A DNA stretch of 64,000 nucleotides from Blautia schinkii (GTDB lineage: Bacteria > Bacillota > Clostridia > Lachnospirales > Lachnospiraceae): assembly GCF_013304825.1 (NCBI RefSeq), contig NZ_JAAWUO010000016.1, positions 43,925 to 107,924 of the forward strand. Reading direction: 5' to 3'. Both the position numbers and the translations under genes were made by a program. Below are positions 7,514 through 17,831 of this stretch, piece after piece. The notes under the pieces were generated by a model. That model had not been told where the DNA came from. It searched no databases and was given only the letters and a program-made list of their open reading frames with translations. How positions within the stretch are numbered: the first letter of the stretch is position 1; each line of letters opens with the position of its first letter.

Positions 7514-9472
7514 CTATTTTTTCTCTTTAATAATACCTTTTCTGTATACCTCCAGAAGCTGGATCAGTTCTCCAATCCTTTCCTTCAGTGCTGTACCCGT
7601 ATCTGTATCACCCACCAGAGTACGTTTGTTGTTATAATGAACAGCCACTCTGTTTGACACAATATCCTGCTCTTTCTCCACTGCTTCTTCCGCGGAAGTA
7701 AATGGCTCATGAGCAGACAAAATCAGTCCATAGGAGTTATAAACCAGCGTGTAGCCTGCAATTCCTGTGACCTTCTGATAAGGTCTGGAAAAACCACCGT
7801 CAATTACAAGAACTTTTCCATTACATTTCACAGGACTCTCTCCCTCACTCTGGTGAACTGGCACATGGCCATTGATGATATGTCCTTTTTCCGGTTCCAG
7901 GCCAAACTCGCGAAGAAGGTTATCAACCACTTCTTCATTTTCCAGAAGATGGTAATACGCATTTTTTTTCTCTTTATGTGTAGCCTTGTCCGCAATAAAA
8001 TACCTCTCAAAAGTAGTCATCTTATCTTTACCGAATAATGGAGAATTCGGTGCAGCCCAGATATACCACATGATATCTCTGCCTTTTCGCTGTTCATCCT
8101 CATTCATTGAGAAAAAAGCTCTCCGCACATAAGTCTCCAGAACATCGTACAGCTCTTTTCCCTTATAAGTTTTGCCGTAGATCTGCACTTCTTTCAGGCT
8201 TCCATCCTCATTAAGAGGAATGCTTCCATGGAATAAAAGATTTCCATTATATGTCTTATAAAGACCGCCTTTATCAAGAAGAAGACGTACATGATTCTGC
8301 AGTTTCTCACAGTTACGGAATGCCAGGTCCAGACGTTCCATTACATCTTTTTCTTCTGCTGTAAGCTCATACGGCTTCTTCCAATCAATTGTCGGGAAAT
8401 ATGTATCTGTAAGCGGATATTCTTTTCCGTCAGGGAGTGTGATCGTTCCCTTCTTCGGATCAATTCTGTGTAGCAGGCAGCGTTCTTCCATATGGAATTC
8501 TTTGTGCCTGCGGATCAGCTGACCCTCCAGCTTAAACTGGATCACAGCAATCGCCTTGTGCATTTTGCGCCCAAGTTCTTCCTCCAGAATGCTGTAATTA
8601 TTGGCATCACCTTTCATCTCAAAAGCTTTACATGAATCATCTTTATATGCTTCCATTGCAAAAGTAGCCAGAGGCATGAGATTGATCCCATATCCATCCT
8701 CCAGAATGTCCATGTTACGGTAACGGATACTGTTTCGTATTACTGTCGCAATGCAGGCTTTCTGTCCTGTGGCTGCGCCCATCCAGACTACATCATGATT
8801 TCCCCACTGGATATCCAGGGAATGATATTTCATCAGACGATCCATAATGAAATGCGGACCAGGACCTCGATCATAAATATCACCAAGCACATGAAGGTGA
8901 TCCACAACAAGACGCTGGATCAGTTCAGCCAGGGCAATGATAAAATTCTCTGCTCTGCCGATCTCAATAATGGTGTTGACGATGGCATCATAATAAGCTT
9001 CTTTATCAAGAACTTCTGCTTTTTCTGTGATCAGCTCCTCAATCACATAGGCATAATCTGCCGGAAGGGCTTTTCGCACTTTGGAACGGGTGTATTTGGA
9101 TGCTGTTGTCTTGCACACTTCGATCAGACGGTAGAGGGTGATCTTATACCAGTTTTCCATATCCTCCTCGTTTTTTTTCACAACTTCCATTTTTTCTTTC
9201 GGATAATAGATCAGAGTTGCCAGCGACCGCTTATCGCTGTTGCTTAATGTATGACCAAATACATCGTCGATCTTTTTGCGCACTGCGCCGGAACCGTTGC
9301 GGAGAACATGAGAAAAAGCATCATATTCTCCGTGGATGTCCGACATGAAATGTTCCGTACCTTTCGGAAGATTCAGTATGGACTGCAGATTGATGATTTC
9401 AGTTGATGCCTTTGCAATAGTAGGATACAGCTCTGCAAGCCGCTGCAGATATCTTAATTCTTCTTTCTTCAT
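7514..9472 (-). CDS. fbp: Fructose-1,6-bisphosphatase, class III
   Basis: A 652-residue protein, the length of the Firmicutes class III enzyme (about 640-670) and not of class I or II. It shows the metallophosphatase pattern: SDIHGEYDAF near residue 43, LGDIYDRGPGPH near 195, WGNHDVVWMGA near 220 and INGHVPVHQSEGESP near 570. It hydrolyses fructose-1,6-bisphosphate to fructose-6-phosphate in gluconeogenesis. The start has a GGAGG site. No terminator is obvious between it and polC, so some read-through is possible. Confidence 0.96.
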   Translation of the reverse strand: MKKEELRYLQRLAELYPTIAKASTEIINLQSILNLPKGTEHFMSDIHGEYDAFSHVLRNGSGAVRKKIDDVFGHTLSNSDKRSLATLIYYPKEKMEVVKKNEEDMENWYKITLYRLIEVCKTTASKYTRSKVRKALPADYAYVIEELITEKAEVLDKEAYYDAIVNTIIEIGRAENFIIALAELIQRLVVDHLHVLGDIYDRGPGPHFIMDRLMKYHSLDIQWGNHDVVWMGAATGQKACIATVIRNSIRYRNMDILEDGYGINLMPLATFAMEAYKDDSCKAFEMKGDANNYSILEEELGRKMHKAIAVIQFKLEGQLIRRHKEFHMEERCLLHRIDPKKGTITLPDGKEYPLTDTYFPTIDWKKPYELTAEEKDVMERLDLAFRNCEKLQNHVRLLLDKGGLYKTYNGNLLFHGSIPLNEDGSLKEVQIYGKTYKGKELYDVLETYVRRAFFSMNEDEQRKGRDIMWYIWAAPNSPLFGKDKMTTFERYFIADKATHKEKKNAYYHLLENEEVVDNLLREFGLEPEKGHIINGHVPVHQSEGESPVKCNGKVLVIDGGFSRPYQKVTGIAGYTLVYNSYGLILSAHEPFTSAEEAVEKEQDIVSNRVAVHYNNKRTLVGDTDTGTALKERIGELIQLLEVYRKGIIKEKK

Positions 9473-9532
9473 ATTGCCTCCTGGAATTATATTTTATAAT
9501 GTGCCTTGACCAGCTATCATATCAGTCAGATG

Positions 9533-12500
9533 TTAAGTAAAGTCAAATAATGACATCTGATTGGACTGCGGAATATCACCGAACAGATTCAGATCATCCA
9601 TCAGGTCAATAACTGTTTTGCTGACTTTTGTACGGTCGCGGAAATCGTCCTTGGAAAGAAATTTTCCCCTGGCAGCTGCATCCACTACAGCATCAGCCGC
9701 CTTATCGCCCAGACCGTCTATGGTATCCAGCGCGGGCATCAGCTTATCTCCCATGATCTGGAAACGGTGCGCTTTTGCCTTGTAAAGATCAATGGGTACG
9801 AAATCAAAACCTCTGGCATACATCTCCTGCACGATTCTCATATCCTTCAGAGTATCCTGCTCCTTCTTGGATGCCTCGTCACCCTTCTTGCGGATCTCTG
9901 CCATGTAATATTCCAGACGTTCTTTTCCCATGCACATCAGTTCATAGGAAAACGATGTTGCACGGATACTGAAAAATGCCGCATAGTAAGCAAGAGGTTG
10001 GAACACTTTGTACCAGGCAATACGGTAAGCCATCATAACATAGGCAGCTGCATGTGCCTTCGGGAACATGTACTTGATCAGCTTGCAGGACCAGATATAC
10101 CATTCCGGAACGTCGTGTTCTTTCATAGTCTGGATCCATTCATCTCGAAGACCTTTACCTTTACGGACGCTCTCCATAATAGTAAACGCCAGACCACTCT
10201 CCACACCTTTTCCAATCAGATAGATCATAATATCATCTCGGGTACAGATTGCTGTGGAAATGGTCGCTGTACCATTCTGAATCAGCACCTGTGCATTACC
10301 CAGCCAAACGTCAGTACCATGTGAAAGACCTGCAATACGTACCAGATCAGAAAAATATTTCGGCTTGGTATCAATAAGCATCTGCATGGCGAAATCTGTA
10401 CCAAACTCCGGAATTCCAAGACAGCCAAGCTTACAGCCTCCAATATCCTCCGGGCTGATTCCCAGTGCCTGGGTTCCCGCAAACAGAGACATGACATCTC
10501 GCTGATCCAGGGGAACAGTCCTTGCGCTAATACCTGTCAGGTCTTCAAGCATACGGATCATGGTCGGATCATCATGTCCCAGTATATCCAGTTTCAGAAG
10601 GTTTCCGTCAATGGAATGATAATCAAAATGTGTGGTAATGATATCGCTGTTCACATCATTGGCAGGATGCTGCACAGGTGTAAACTTCTCTATCTCCTCA
10701 CCCATTGGAAGTACGATGATACCTCCAGGGTGCTGGCCTGTGGTACGGCGGACTCCAGTACACCCCTGTACGATTCTGTTAATTTCACAGTATCGCTTAT
10801 GCTGACCACGTTCCTCATAGTAGTTTTTCACATAACCGAAGGCAGTTTTTTCCGCAAGGGTACCAATGGTTCCTGCCTTGAAGGTCTGGCCCTTTCCAAA
10901 AATAACCTCTGTGTATCTGTGGGCATTGGCCTGATACTCTCCTGAGAAGTTCAGGTCAATATCCGGCTCCTTGTCACCTTTGAATCCAAGGAACGTCTCG
11001 AACGGGATATCAAAACCTTCTTTATTCATCTTAGTTCCGCATTTCGGGCAGACCTTATCCGGCATATCACAGCCTGCCATGCCTGCATATTCTTTTACCT
11101 CAGGAGAATCGAAATCACTGTATTTGCAGTCCGGGTTCGGGCAGAGATAATGCGGCGGCAGAGGATTAACCTCTGTAATACCGGACATGGTAGCTGCCAG
11201 GGACGAGCCAACCGATCCTCGGGAACCAACCAGATATCCGTCCTCATTGGACTTCCACACAAGTTTCTGGGCAATGATATACATCACCGCATAACCATTG
11301 GAAATAATGGAGTTCAGCTCCCTATCAAGACGGTCCTCTACAATCTTTGGAAGAGGATCTCCGTACATTTCATGTGCTTTTGTAAAGCAGATATTCTTCA
11401 GGTCCTGCTCGGAATTCTCAATGACAGGCGGGAATTTATCCGGATGGATGGGCGAGATCTTTTCGATCATATCCGCGATCTTGTTGGTATTGGTGATAAC
11501 CACTTCTTCCGCCTTCTCACTTCCAAGATAGGAAAATTCCTCCAGCATCTCCTCCGTTGTACGGAGATAAAGAGGTGCCTGGTTATCTGCATCGGAAAAG
11601 CCGTTTCCGGCCATAATGATACGTCTGTAAACCTCATCCTGCGGATCCATAAAATGCACATCACAGGTTGCAACCACCGGTTTCTTAAACTGCTCTCCAA
11701 GCTTGACGATCTTTTGGTTGATCTCTTTTAAATCTTCCTCTGAATTGATCATATCGTGCTTCTCATCCGCAAGCATAAACGCATTGTTCCCAAGTGGCTG
11801 AATTTCCAGATAATCATAGAAATTCACAAGTCTTGCAATCTCCTGATCCGGTGCATTACGAAGCAGGGCCTGATAAAGCTCTCCGGCCTCGCAGGCACTT
11901 CCCACAAGAAGTCCTTCTCTGTATTTCTCCAGTACACTTTTGGGGACTCTTGGGCGTCTGTGATAGTACTTTAAATGGGACTGGCTTACCAGTTTATAGA
12001 GATTGATCCTGCCTGTCTCATTTTTTGCAAAAACAATGGCATGGTAAGTCGGAAGCTTCCGGATGGTATCAGGTGACACAGCACCCTGACTGTTCATCTC
12101 ATCCACATCAAAAATATCTCTTTCTGCAAGCATCTTCACAAACCGCACAAAAATCTCTGCAGTACATGCAGCATCATCTACAGCCCTGTGGTGATGATCC
12201 AGGGAAACACCAACTGCCTTGGCTACCGTATCCAGCTTAAAACGGTTCAGCGCAGGAAGAAGGAATCTGGCCATACCTACAGTATCCACATAGGTAAAAT
12301 CATCCGGGATTCCCTGACGTTTACAGTTTTCTATGATAAAGCTCATATCAAATTCCGCATTATGGGCCACCATCACACAGCCCTCACAAAACTCCAGAAA
12401 TTTCGGCAGTACTTCTTCAATGGCAGGCGCATCGATCACCATAGAATCATTGATGCTGGTCAGCTGCTCAATACGGAACGGAATTGGCACTCCCGGATTA

Positions 12501-14023
12501 ACAAAGGTGGAAAAACGGTCTGTGATCTCACCTTTTTTTACTTTTACAGCACCGATTTCAATGATCTTACAGGTCAGAGCCGAGAAACCAGTTGTCTCAA
12601 TATCAAAAACAACAAAATCCCCATCCAGTCTCTGTCCTTTGGAATTTGTAACCATACCCTTCAGATCATCAACCAGATAAGCTTCCATGCCATAGAGTAC
12701 CTTGAAATCAGACTCTTTCGGCACACATCCTCCCCAGGCATCAAAGCAATGGTTCGCCTCCGGGAAAGACTGTACAACCCCATGGTCTGTGATGGCAATT
12801 GCCTTATGCCCCCACTCATAGGCTCGTTTTACCAGTGCTTTGGCATCTGTGACACCATCCATATCACTCATCTTGGTATGGCAGTGCAGCTCCACTCTCT
12901 TCTGCGGACTGGTGTCTGTTCTTGCTGTTGTAAAATTTGCTATTTTTTTGATTCCTGTAATATTTCCGATAGTCAGCTCACTGTCAAATCGGTCAATAGT
13001 CGTAACGCCCTTCAGTTTCAGGAAAGCTCCCTTCTTAACGCTCTCTGTCACTTCCGGAACCTGTTCATTACGCAGGAACATCTTTACCACAATACTGTCT
13101 GTAAAATCTGTCACAGGAAAAATGAGAATAGTCTTTTCATTTCGGATCTCACGTTTCTCCACATCCATAACCTGACAGCGGATGATCACCTCACCCATCT
13201 CACCGGTAATGCTCTCCAGAGAGATCGGTTCTCCATCGAAATCTCTGCCGTAAACAACATCCGGATTACTGTCTCTCCGGAATCCGAAACCGCCGCGGAA
13301 GTCGCCCTTCTGGCCTTTCTGCTGCTTCTTGTCAAAAGATTTCTTCTCATTTGATTTTTCATTCTTTTTATCCCCGGAAGCCTTCTTTGTCTTTTCTTTG
13401 GATACTTCCTCTGCTTCCGGCGCGCTCTCTTCCCCATTTGAAAGCTTCACATGCTTCAGGACATTTTCCACTTCCTGCCTGATCTGCAGGGCAGCATTTT
13501 TCCTGTATTTGCTCTCTTTCGCTTCTATGAAATCCAGCTCTACCTTGAGATCCATTCCGCACCGCTCACAGAAAACCTTATGAAAATATTCCACGAGGAT
13601 CTCACTTTTCTGGCGGGAGATCACAGTATCAGGAAGTTCCATATGCATGGTATCTTTTCCTGTAAAAGTAATCTTTGCCCTTCGAAACAGATTGTACTCC
13701 AGCATATTATAATTCCGAAGCTCCACTTCCATACTGGAACGGTAGCTCTCCAGGAAATTCTCTGGCGTATACTGCTCGGAAAGATGAAATTTTTCCACAA
13801 CTGTAACAGTCATTGGGATTCCCGGAAAACACTGTCTCTCGATTTCATCCTCCAGGGCAAAAATATTCTTCTTATGGATCCATCTGCTGCTCTCAATATA
13901 AACCCTCAGATGTGTCCTTCCCGGATTCATGGAAACTTTTGTCACAAACACCATGTCCAGAAGTTCTTCCAGTTCTTTCTTTACTTTCAGATGAGGAAAT
14001 ACATCAAAAAAATCCTTCTCCAT
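9533..14023 (-). CDS. polC: DNA polymerase III alpha subunit, Gram-positive PolC type
   Basis: A 1,496-residue protein. Order: N-terminal domains, a Lys/Glu-rich stretch (about 205-245), an OB domain, a PHP domain split by the exonuclease (ELHCHTKMSDMDGVTD near 378), a DnaQ-type 3'-5' exonuclease with FVVFDIETTGFSAL (near 472), then palm/fingers with a zinc-binding cluster (CPNPDCK, CPKCGTK), and the polymerase aspartate motif EPDIDLNFSGEYQ. PolC is the leading-strand replicase of low-GC Gram-positives with built-in proofreading. Its ATG overlaps the ispG stop by one base (TAATG), implying translational coupling. Slightly longer than the B. subtilis protein (about 1,437), mainly through the charged stretch. 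Confidence 0.98.
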   Translation of the reverse strand: MEKDFFDVFPHLKVKKELEELLDMVFVTKVSMNPGRTHLRVYIESSRWIHKKNIFALEDEIERQCFPGIPMTVTVVEKFHLSEQYTPENFLESYRSSMEVELRNYNMLEYNLFRRAKITFTGKDTMHMELPDTVISRQKSEILVEYFHKVFCERCGMDLKVELDFIEAKESKYRKNAALQIRQEVENVLKHVKLSNGEESAPEAEEVSKEKTKKASGDKKNEKSNEKKSFDKKQQKGQKGDFRGGFGFRRDSNPDVVYGRDFDGEPISLESITGEMGEVIIRCQVMDVEKREIRNEKTILIFPVTDFTDSIVVKMFLRNEQVPEVTESVKKGAFLKLKGVTTIDRFDSELTIGNITGIKKIANFTTARTDTSPQKRVELHCHTKMSDMDGVTDAKALVKRAYEWGHKAIAITDHGVVQSFPEANHCFDAWGGCVPKESDFKVLYGMEAYLVDDLKGMVTNSKGQRLDGDFVVFDIETTGFSALTCKIIEIGAVKVKKGEITDRFSTFVNPGVPIPFRIEQLTSINDSMVIDAPAIEEVLPKFLEFCEGCVMVAHNAEFDMSFIIENCKRQGIPDDFTYVDTVGMARFLLPALNRFKLDTVAKAVGVSLDHHHRAVDDAACTAEIFVRFVKMLAERDIFDVDEMNSQGAVSPDTIRKLPTYHAIVFAKNETGRINLYKLVSQSHLKYYHRRPRVPKSVLEKYREGLLVGSACEAGELYQALLRNAPDQEIARLVNFYDYLEIQPLGNNAFMLADEKHDMINSEEDLKEINQKIVKLGEQFKKPVVATCDVHFMDPQDEVYRRIIMAGNGFSDADNQAPLYLRTTEEMLEEFSYLGSEKAEEVVITNTNKIADMIEKISPIHPDKFPPVIENSEQDLKNICFTKAHEMYGDPLPKIVEDRLDRELNSIISNGYAVMYIIAQKLVWKSNEDGYLVGSRGSVGSSLAATMSGITEVNPLPPHYLCPNPDCKYSDFDSPEVKEYAGMAGCDMPDKVCPKCGTKMNKEGFDIPFETFLGFKGDKEPDIDLNFSGEYQANAHRYTEVIFGKGQTFKAGTIGTLAEKTAFGYVKNYYEERGQHKRYCEINRIVQGCTGVRRTTGQHPGGIIVLPMGEEIEKFTPVQHPANDVNSDIITTHFDYHSIDGNLLKLDILGHDDPTMIRMLEDLTGISARTVPLDQRDVMSLFAGTQALGISPEDIGGCKLGCLGIPEFGTDFAMQMLIDTKPKYFSDLVRIAGLSHGTDVWLGNAQVLIQNGTATISTAICTRDDIMIYLIGKGVESGLAFTIMESVRKGKGLRDEWIQTMKEHDVPEWYIWSCKLIKYMFPKAHAAAYVMMAYRIAWYKVFQPLAYYAAFFSIRATSFSYELMCMGKERLEYYMAEIRKKGDEASKKEQDTLKDMRIVQEMYARGFDFVPIDLYKAKAHRFQIMGDKLMPALDTIDGLGDKAADAVVDAAARGKFLSKDDFRDRTKVSKTVIDLMDDLNLFGDIPQSNQMSLFDFT

Positions 14024-15087
14024 TATGACTCCTGTTCATTCCAGGAAAGAAGCTCTTCCCGAAGTGTGTTCAGAAGTTCACTCTCCGGCACTTTCTTTAC
14101 TACTTCTCCATGTTTGATCAGCAGGCCGACTCCATCACCTCCTGCGATTCCGAGATCAGCTTCTTTCGCCTCTCCCGGGCCATTTACCACACAGCCCATA
14201 ACTGCAACTTTGATATCAAGAGGAATATCCTGCACCATAGTCTCAACCTGATTTGCAAGGCCGATCAGATCGATCTTGGTTCTTCCGCAGGTCGGACAGG
14301 AAACAACCTCCACGCCGCCTTTACGAAGTCCCAGTGTCTTAAGGATACGTCTGGCAGATTTTACTTCTTCCAACGGCGCACCTGTCAGGGAAACGCGGAT
14401 GGTATCACCGATTCCCTGATACAGGATAATCCCAAGTCCAATGGCTGATTTAATATTCCCGGAATACAGAGTTCCTGCCTCTGTGATTCCTACATGAAGA
14501 GGATACTGTGTCTGTTTTGCGATCAGTTCGTGAGCTTTCGCACACATAAGGACATCGGAAGACTTGATGCTGATCACAAGATTGTCATATCCCATCTCTT
14601 CGATGATGTGTACCTTGTCAAGGGCACTCTCCACAAGTCCTTCTGCTGTAACACCGTGATATTTCTCCACCAGTTCTTTCTCAAGAGAACCACTGTTTAC
14701 TCCTACACGGATAGGAATATTTCGCTCTTTTGCAGTATCCACCACTGCCTTGATCCGTTCTTTTGAACCGATGTTTCCCGGATTGATACGGATCTTGTCT
14801 GCGCCGTTTTCCATGGCTGCAATCGCAAGTCTGTAATCAAAATGAATATCTGCAACAAGCGGAATATGGATCTGTTTCTTGATCTGAGATAAAGCCTTCG
14901 CAGCTTCCATAGTAGGAACTGCACAGCGGATAATATCACAGCCTGCTTTTTCCAGGGAAAGTATCTGCGCAACGGTTGCCTCCACATCTTCAGTTTTTGT
15001 ATTGGTCATGGACTGGATCAGAACCGGGTTGCCTCCTCCAATGACACGATTTCCGATTTTTATTACTTTTGTATGATCTCTGTACAT
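14023..15087 (-). CDS. ispG: 4-hydroxy-3-methylbut-2-en-1-yl diphosphate synthase
   Basis: A 354-residue protein with the GcpE pattern: N-terminal TIM barrel (MYRDHTKVIKIGNRVIGGG and PVLIQSMTNTKTEDV) and a C-terminal [4Fe-4S] domain whose cysteines are seen in SCPTCGRTKIDL and MGCVVNGPGEAKEADLG. It catalyses the penultimate step of the MEP isoprenoid pathway. Length is standard for the bacterial single-chain form. The start has a GAGGAG site. Coupling with polC is conserved in Firmicutes, but the usual upstream neighbours (dxr, rseP) are not here; telA lies upstream instead. Confidence 0.97.
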   Translation of the reverse strand: MYRDHTKVIKIGNRVIGGGNPVLIQSMTNTKTEDVEATVAQILSLEKAGCDIIRCAVPTMEAAKALSQIKKQIHIPLVADIHFDYRLAIAAMENGADKIRINPGNIGSKERIKAVVDTAKERNIPIRVGVNSGSLEKELVEKYHGVTAEGLVESALDKVHIIEEMGYDNLVISIKSSDVLMCAKAHELIAKQTQYPLHVGITEAGTLYSGNIKSAIGLGIILYQGIGDTIRVSLTGAPLEEVKSARRILKTLGLRKGGVEVVSCPTCGRTKIDLIGLANQVETMVQDIPLDIKVAVMGCVVNGPGEAKEADLGIAGGDGVGLLIKHGEVVKKVPESELLNTLREELLSWNEQES

Positions 15088-15111
15088 AAAAAATCTCCTC
15101 TATTAATCTTG

Positions 15112-15142
15112 AAAGGCAGGTGTTTCTGAACGCCCTGCCTTT
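15112..15142 (-). terminator. Hairpin between telA and ispG
   Basis: AAAGGCAGG pairs with CCTGCCTTT around a 13-base loop. On the minus strand the T tract after the stem is short (TTTC), so termination after telA is probably partial. Confidence 0.5.
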
Positions 15143-15172
15143 CTTTTCCATATAATTATCAGCAATATTTTT

Positions 15173-16321
15173 TCAGTGCCGGATCTCCAGCAGTTTTGAT
15201 TTCAGTTCATTCTCCATCCGTCTCATATCTGCCTCTGCAGCCTGGCGTTTCACCCTGCCTTCCTGTTGGATTTTCATCACATCATCCAGAGTCTGGATCA
15301 GCTGCTGATTGGTCTGCCTGAGAGTCTCAATATCCACGATTCCTCTCTCTGCTTCTCTGGCTGTTTCCACAGATGCAAGATGAAGAGTTTCCGCATTCTT
15401 CTTTAAGAGTTCATTGGTAAGGTCTGTAACCTGACGCTGTGCCTGAGCTGCTTCTGTGGAATGGGCAATTCCAAGTGCCAGAACCATCTGGCTCTTCCAG
15501 AGCGGAATGGTGTTCACGATGGTTGTCTGGATCTTCTCGATCATTGTTGTATCATTATTCTGGATCATACGGATCTGCGGTGCAGTCTGCATGGAAATCG
15601 TTCTGGTAAGTTCCAGATCATGAAGCTTTTTTTCAAATCTGCCGCATTTATTCTCCAGATCACTGGCAGCCTGTGCATCCTCCGGAAGACCGCTTGTGGC
15701 TGCTTTCTGCTGAAGCTCACGAAGCTGTGCGTCGCGGACTGCCTGAAGTTTCTTTTTGCCCGCAAGGATATACATAGAAAGCTCTTTAAAGTATGCCAGG
15801 TTCTGGTCATACATCTTATCCAGAACTGCCGAATCCTTCATCAGACGCATCTGATGCTGTTCCAGTGTCTCCGTGATCTTCGCCACATTTCCTTCTGCCT
15901 TGGTATAACGGTTCTTCAGTGTATCCACCCTGGCTGTCTGCTTCTTAAAAAAGCCAAACAAACCTTTCTCCTCGGCAGCATCAAAATCCTTCAGTTCCCC
16001 TACAACATTTGCCAGAAGATCTCCCACTTCCCCAAGATCCTGTGTCCGTACATTCTCAAGTGCAGCATCCGAAAAATCTGCCATCTTCTTCTGGGTTCCT
16101 GCTCCAAACTGCAGGATCTGGTTCGTATTCTCAATATCGATCTTTGCAGCAAAATCATCCACCATCTTCTGCTCCTGTGGGGAAAGCACCGGTTCCTCGA
16201 TTGCCGGCTCTTCTGTTTTCTCAGGTTCTTTCGCTGTGACTTCATCTTTCTCATCTGTGAGATCCGGTTCCAGTGTCAGTACCGGAGCTTCTGCTTCAAA
16301 ATCTTTAAATTCTTCTCCCAT
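15173..16321 (-). CDS. TelA-family (toxic anion resistance) protein
   Basis: About 382 residues from the ATG at 16321, preferred over an upstream in-frame ATG because TAGGAGA lies just before it. An acidic N-terminus (about 1-60) leads into long alpha-helical, coiled-coil-rich TelA homology: NTIPLWKSQMVLALGIAHST, the repeat-like Gln-rich helices near the C-terminus, and the RRMENEL ending. The family is named from tellurite resistance, but its biochemical role is unclear; in Firmicutes it is often paired with xpaC, as here (gap of about 112 bases), and has been tied to cell-envelope stress. No membrane segment is seen. Confidence 0.88.
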   Translation of the reverse strand: MGEEFKDFEAEAPVLTLEPDLTDEKDEVTAKEPEKTEEPAIEEPVLSPQEQKMVDDFAAKIDIENTNQILQFGAGTQKKMADFSDAALENVRTQDLGEVGDLLANVVGELKDFDAAEEKGLFGFFKKQTARVDTLKNRYTKAEGNVAKITETLEQHQMRLMKDSAVLDKMYDQNLAYFKELSMYILAGKKKLQAVRDAQLRELQQKAATSGLPEDAQAASDLENKCGRFEKKLHDLELTRTISMQTAPQIRMIQNNDTTMIEKIQTTIVNTIPLWKSQMVLALGIAHSTEAAQAQRQVTDLTNELLKKNAETLHLASVETAREAERGIVDIETLRQTNQQLIQTLDDVMKIQQEGRVKRQAAEADMRRMENELKSKLLEIRH

Positions 16322-16433
16322 AAGCTCTCCTAAATCATTTATCCATACATAACAGTTCAAACTCAGGATAGCACTTCTGCCATCCTGATCACTCTGTTTT
16401 TGTTTCCGCCCGGCTTCCTGCCATCAATGGCAT

Positions 16434-17669
16434 TTATTTCTGTGCAGCTTCCTGTTTCATCTTTTCAAAATCATCTTCCGTCAGGCCTTCCTGTGCAAGA
16501 ACTGTATGTAACACAGAAATATCTGCTGATACATCCCAGGCTGTATCACGGAAAATAGAATCAAGAAGTTTCTCGAATGCAATATTCAACGTATCGATCG
16601 TATCCTCGATCTCACGCTTGGAGGCTGAAATATTCTCACCCTGGATTGGCTGCCTGTCCATGTCCTCATAAGCATCCAGAAGCTTCACAGTCATCGGCAG
16701 ATAATAATCCATCAGTTTCCTGAGGTCCGGGATCACCTCCGGATGCTCTCCGGCACGCTCAAATATCTTCTGAACGATCAGTTCCATTCTGGATATCTTC
16801 GCGGAGATCTCTTCTCCAGGGATCGCGTCGTTGCTCTCTCTGATCTTCACCAGGAATTCATTCCCTTTCTTCAGAACGTCCTGTGCTTCCGGACTCATAT
16901 TCTCTTCAAGCTGCACCTTCGGATCTGCTTCCTGTTTTCTGATTTCCAGCTGCTTCTGTGTTTCCTGGTATTGCTGATATGTCTCATTGCTGGTGATCAG
17001 ACAGGTCTCCTGGGCATCCACATGGCCTTCCAGAAACCATCCTTTGGCGATCATACGGCTGATATCTTTTTTTACATATTTTTCCGGTTTTCCTACTGCC
17101 AGGGCAAGCTTCCGGAAATTACAATATGTATGATCTCCCAGTTCCTTAATATATTTCTGAAAACGTCCCAGTCTTCCAAGCCGTTTCGTTCCGGCCCCAA
17201 GAAGTACTCCACCTCCTGCTGCACCTGTGCACATCACTCCAAGCACACCTGCTGCAAGTGCTCCACTGTGGCCAAGTCCCATCCAGATCAGAAGCACCAT
17301 GGCACCAAGTCCCATTCCGCTTAAAAGAATACCTCCGGAAACCGCCATCATCATGCCCTTCAGATTCTCGCCTGTTGTCTTGCCGTAAAGAAGCTCTGTC
17401 TGTTTCTTCGCAGCTTGTTCCCTGGCCTTCTTATTCCGTCCGTAATAAGGATTCTGATAAGTGTAGCTGTTCTTCCTGTAGTTCGGGTCATTGGCCGGAT
17501 CAAATACGGAATTCATAGCATTTTTCAATGCTTCGCTTCCTGAATCGATTGCCTTGTTCACAGTCTGATTAATGGTACGGCTCAGCTCATGATAGCTGTT
17601 GGAATTTACCGCATTATCTACAATGTCCTGAATCTTTTTTCCAAGATCCTCAAATTCATGATTGTCCAT
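16434..17669 (-). CDS. XpaC-like 5-bromo-4-chloroindolyl phosphate hydrolysis family protein
   Basis: About 411 residues from the ATG at 17669, which follows a GGAGG site; an upstream in-frame start lacks one. Visible: a helical N-terminus (1-120), two hydrophobic segments (about 125-180, MMMAVSGGILLSGMGLGAMVLLIWMG and a Gly/Ala-rich one), then a cytosolic winged-helix-like part (RFQKYIKELGDHTYCNFRKL, VKKDISRMIAKGWF) and a helical C-terminus. The family name reflects an old phosphatase assay; true activity is unknown. The pair xpaC-telA matches the yaaN/xpaC pair of Bacillus. Transcribed from the promoter at 17697-17725. Confidence 0.85.
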   Translation of the reverse strand: MDNHEFEDLGKKIQDIVDNAVNSNSYHELSRTINQTVNKAIDSGSEALKNAMNSVFDPANDPNYRKNSYTYQNPYYGRNKKAREQAAKKQTELLYGKTTGENLKGMMMAVSGGILLSGMGLGAMVLLIWMGLGHSGALAAGVLGVMCTGAAGGGVLLGAGTKRLGRLGRFQKYIKELGDHTYCNFRKLALAVGKPEKYVKKDISRMIAKGWFLEGHVDAQETCLITSNETYQQYQETQKQLEIRKQEADPKVQLEENMSPEAQDVLKKGNEFLVKIRESNDAIPGEEISAKISRMELIVQKIFERAGEHPEVIPDLRKLMDYYLPMTVKLLDAYEDMDRQPIQGENISASKREIEDTIDTLNIAFEKLLDSIFRDTAWDVSADISVLHTVLAQEGLTEDDFEKMKQEAAQK

Positions 17670-17696
17670 TTTTTCCTCCAGTCCATAGATATTTTT

Positions 17697-17725
17697 ATTA
17701 TAGCGAACTCCTGTAAAAATTACAA
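17697..17725 (-). promoter_or_regulatory. xpaC-telA promoter
   Basis: Minus strand TTGTAA (17720-17725), 17 bases, TATAAT (17697-17702), 28 bases before the xpaC ATG. Confidence 0.78.
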
Positions 17726-17764
17726 GAGAATGCAAAAAAGGAATAAAAAATTCAATTTTGCCTA

Positions 17765-17793
17765 TTGAAGTTAGTACGTAAAAGTTTTACAAT
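17765..17793 (+). promoter_or_regulatory. ilvE promoter
   Basis: TTGAAG (17765-17770), 17 bases, TACAAT (17788-17793). The leader to the ATG is only about 30 bases, too short for a T-box, so leader-peptide or T-box control is not indicated. Confidence 0.7.
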
Positions 17794-17831
17794 GGTAAAA
17801 AGTAAAAATTCTCAAACGGAGGAATATCGTC

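Noticed and set aside
12188..13354. Long open frame on the plus strand (388 codons)
   Set aside because: Antisense to polC; no family pattern and no start signal.
17743..17760. AT-rich palindrome before ilvE considered as a CodY box
   Set aside because: It reads AAAATT..AATTTT in the wrong polarity for the CodY consensus and does not keep the central TTCWGAA.
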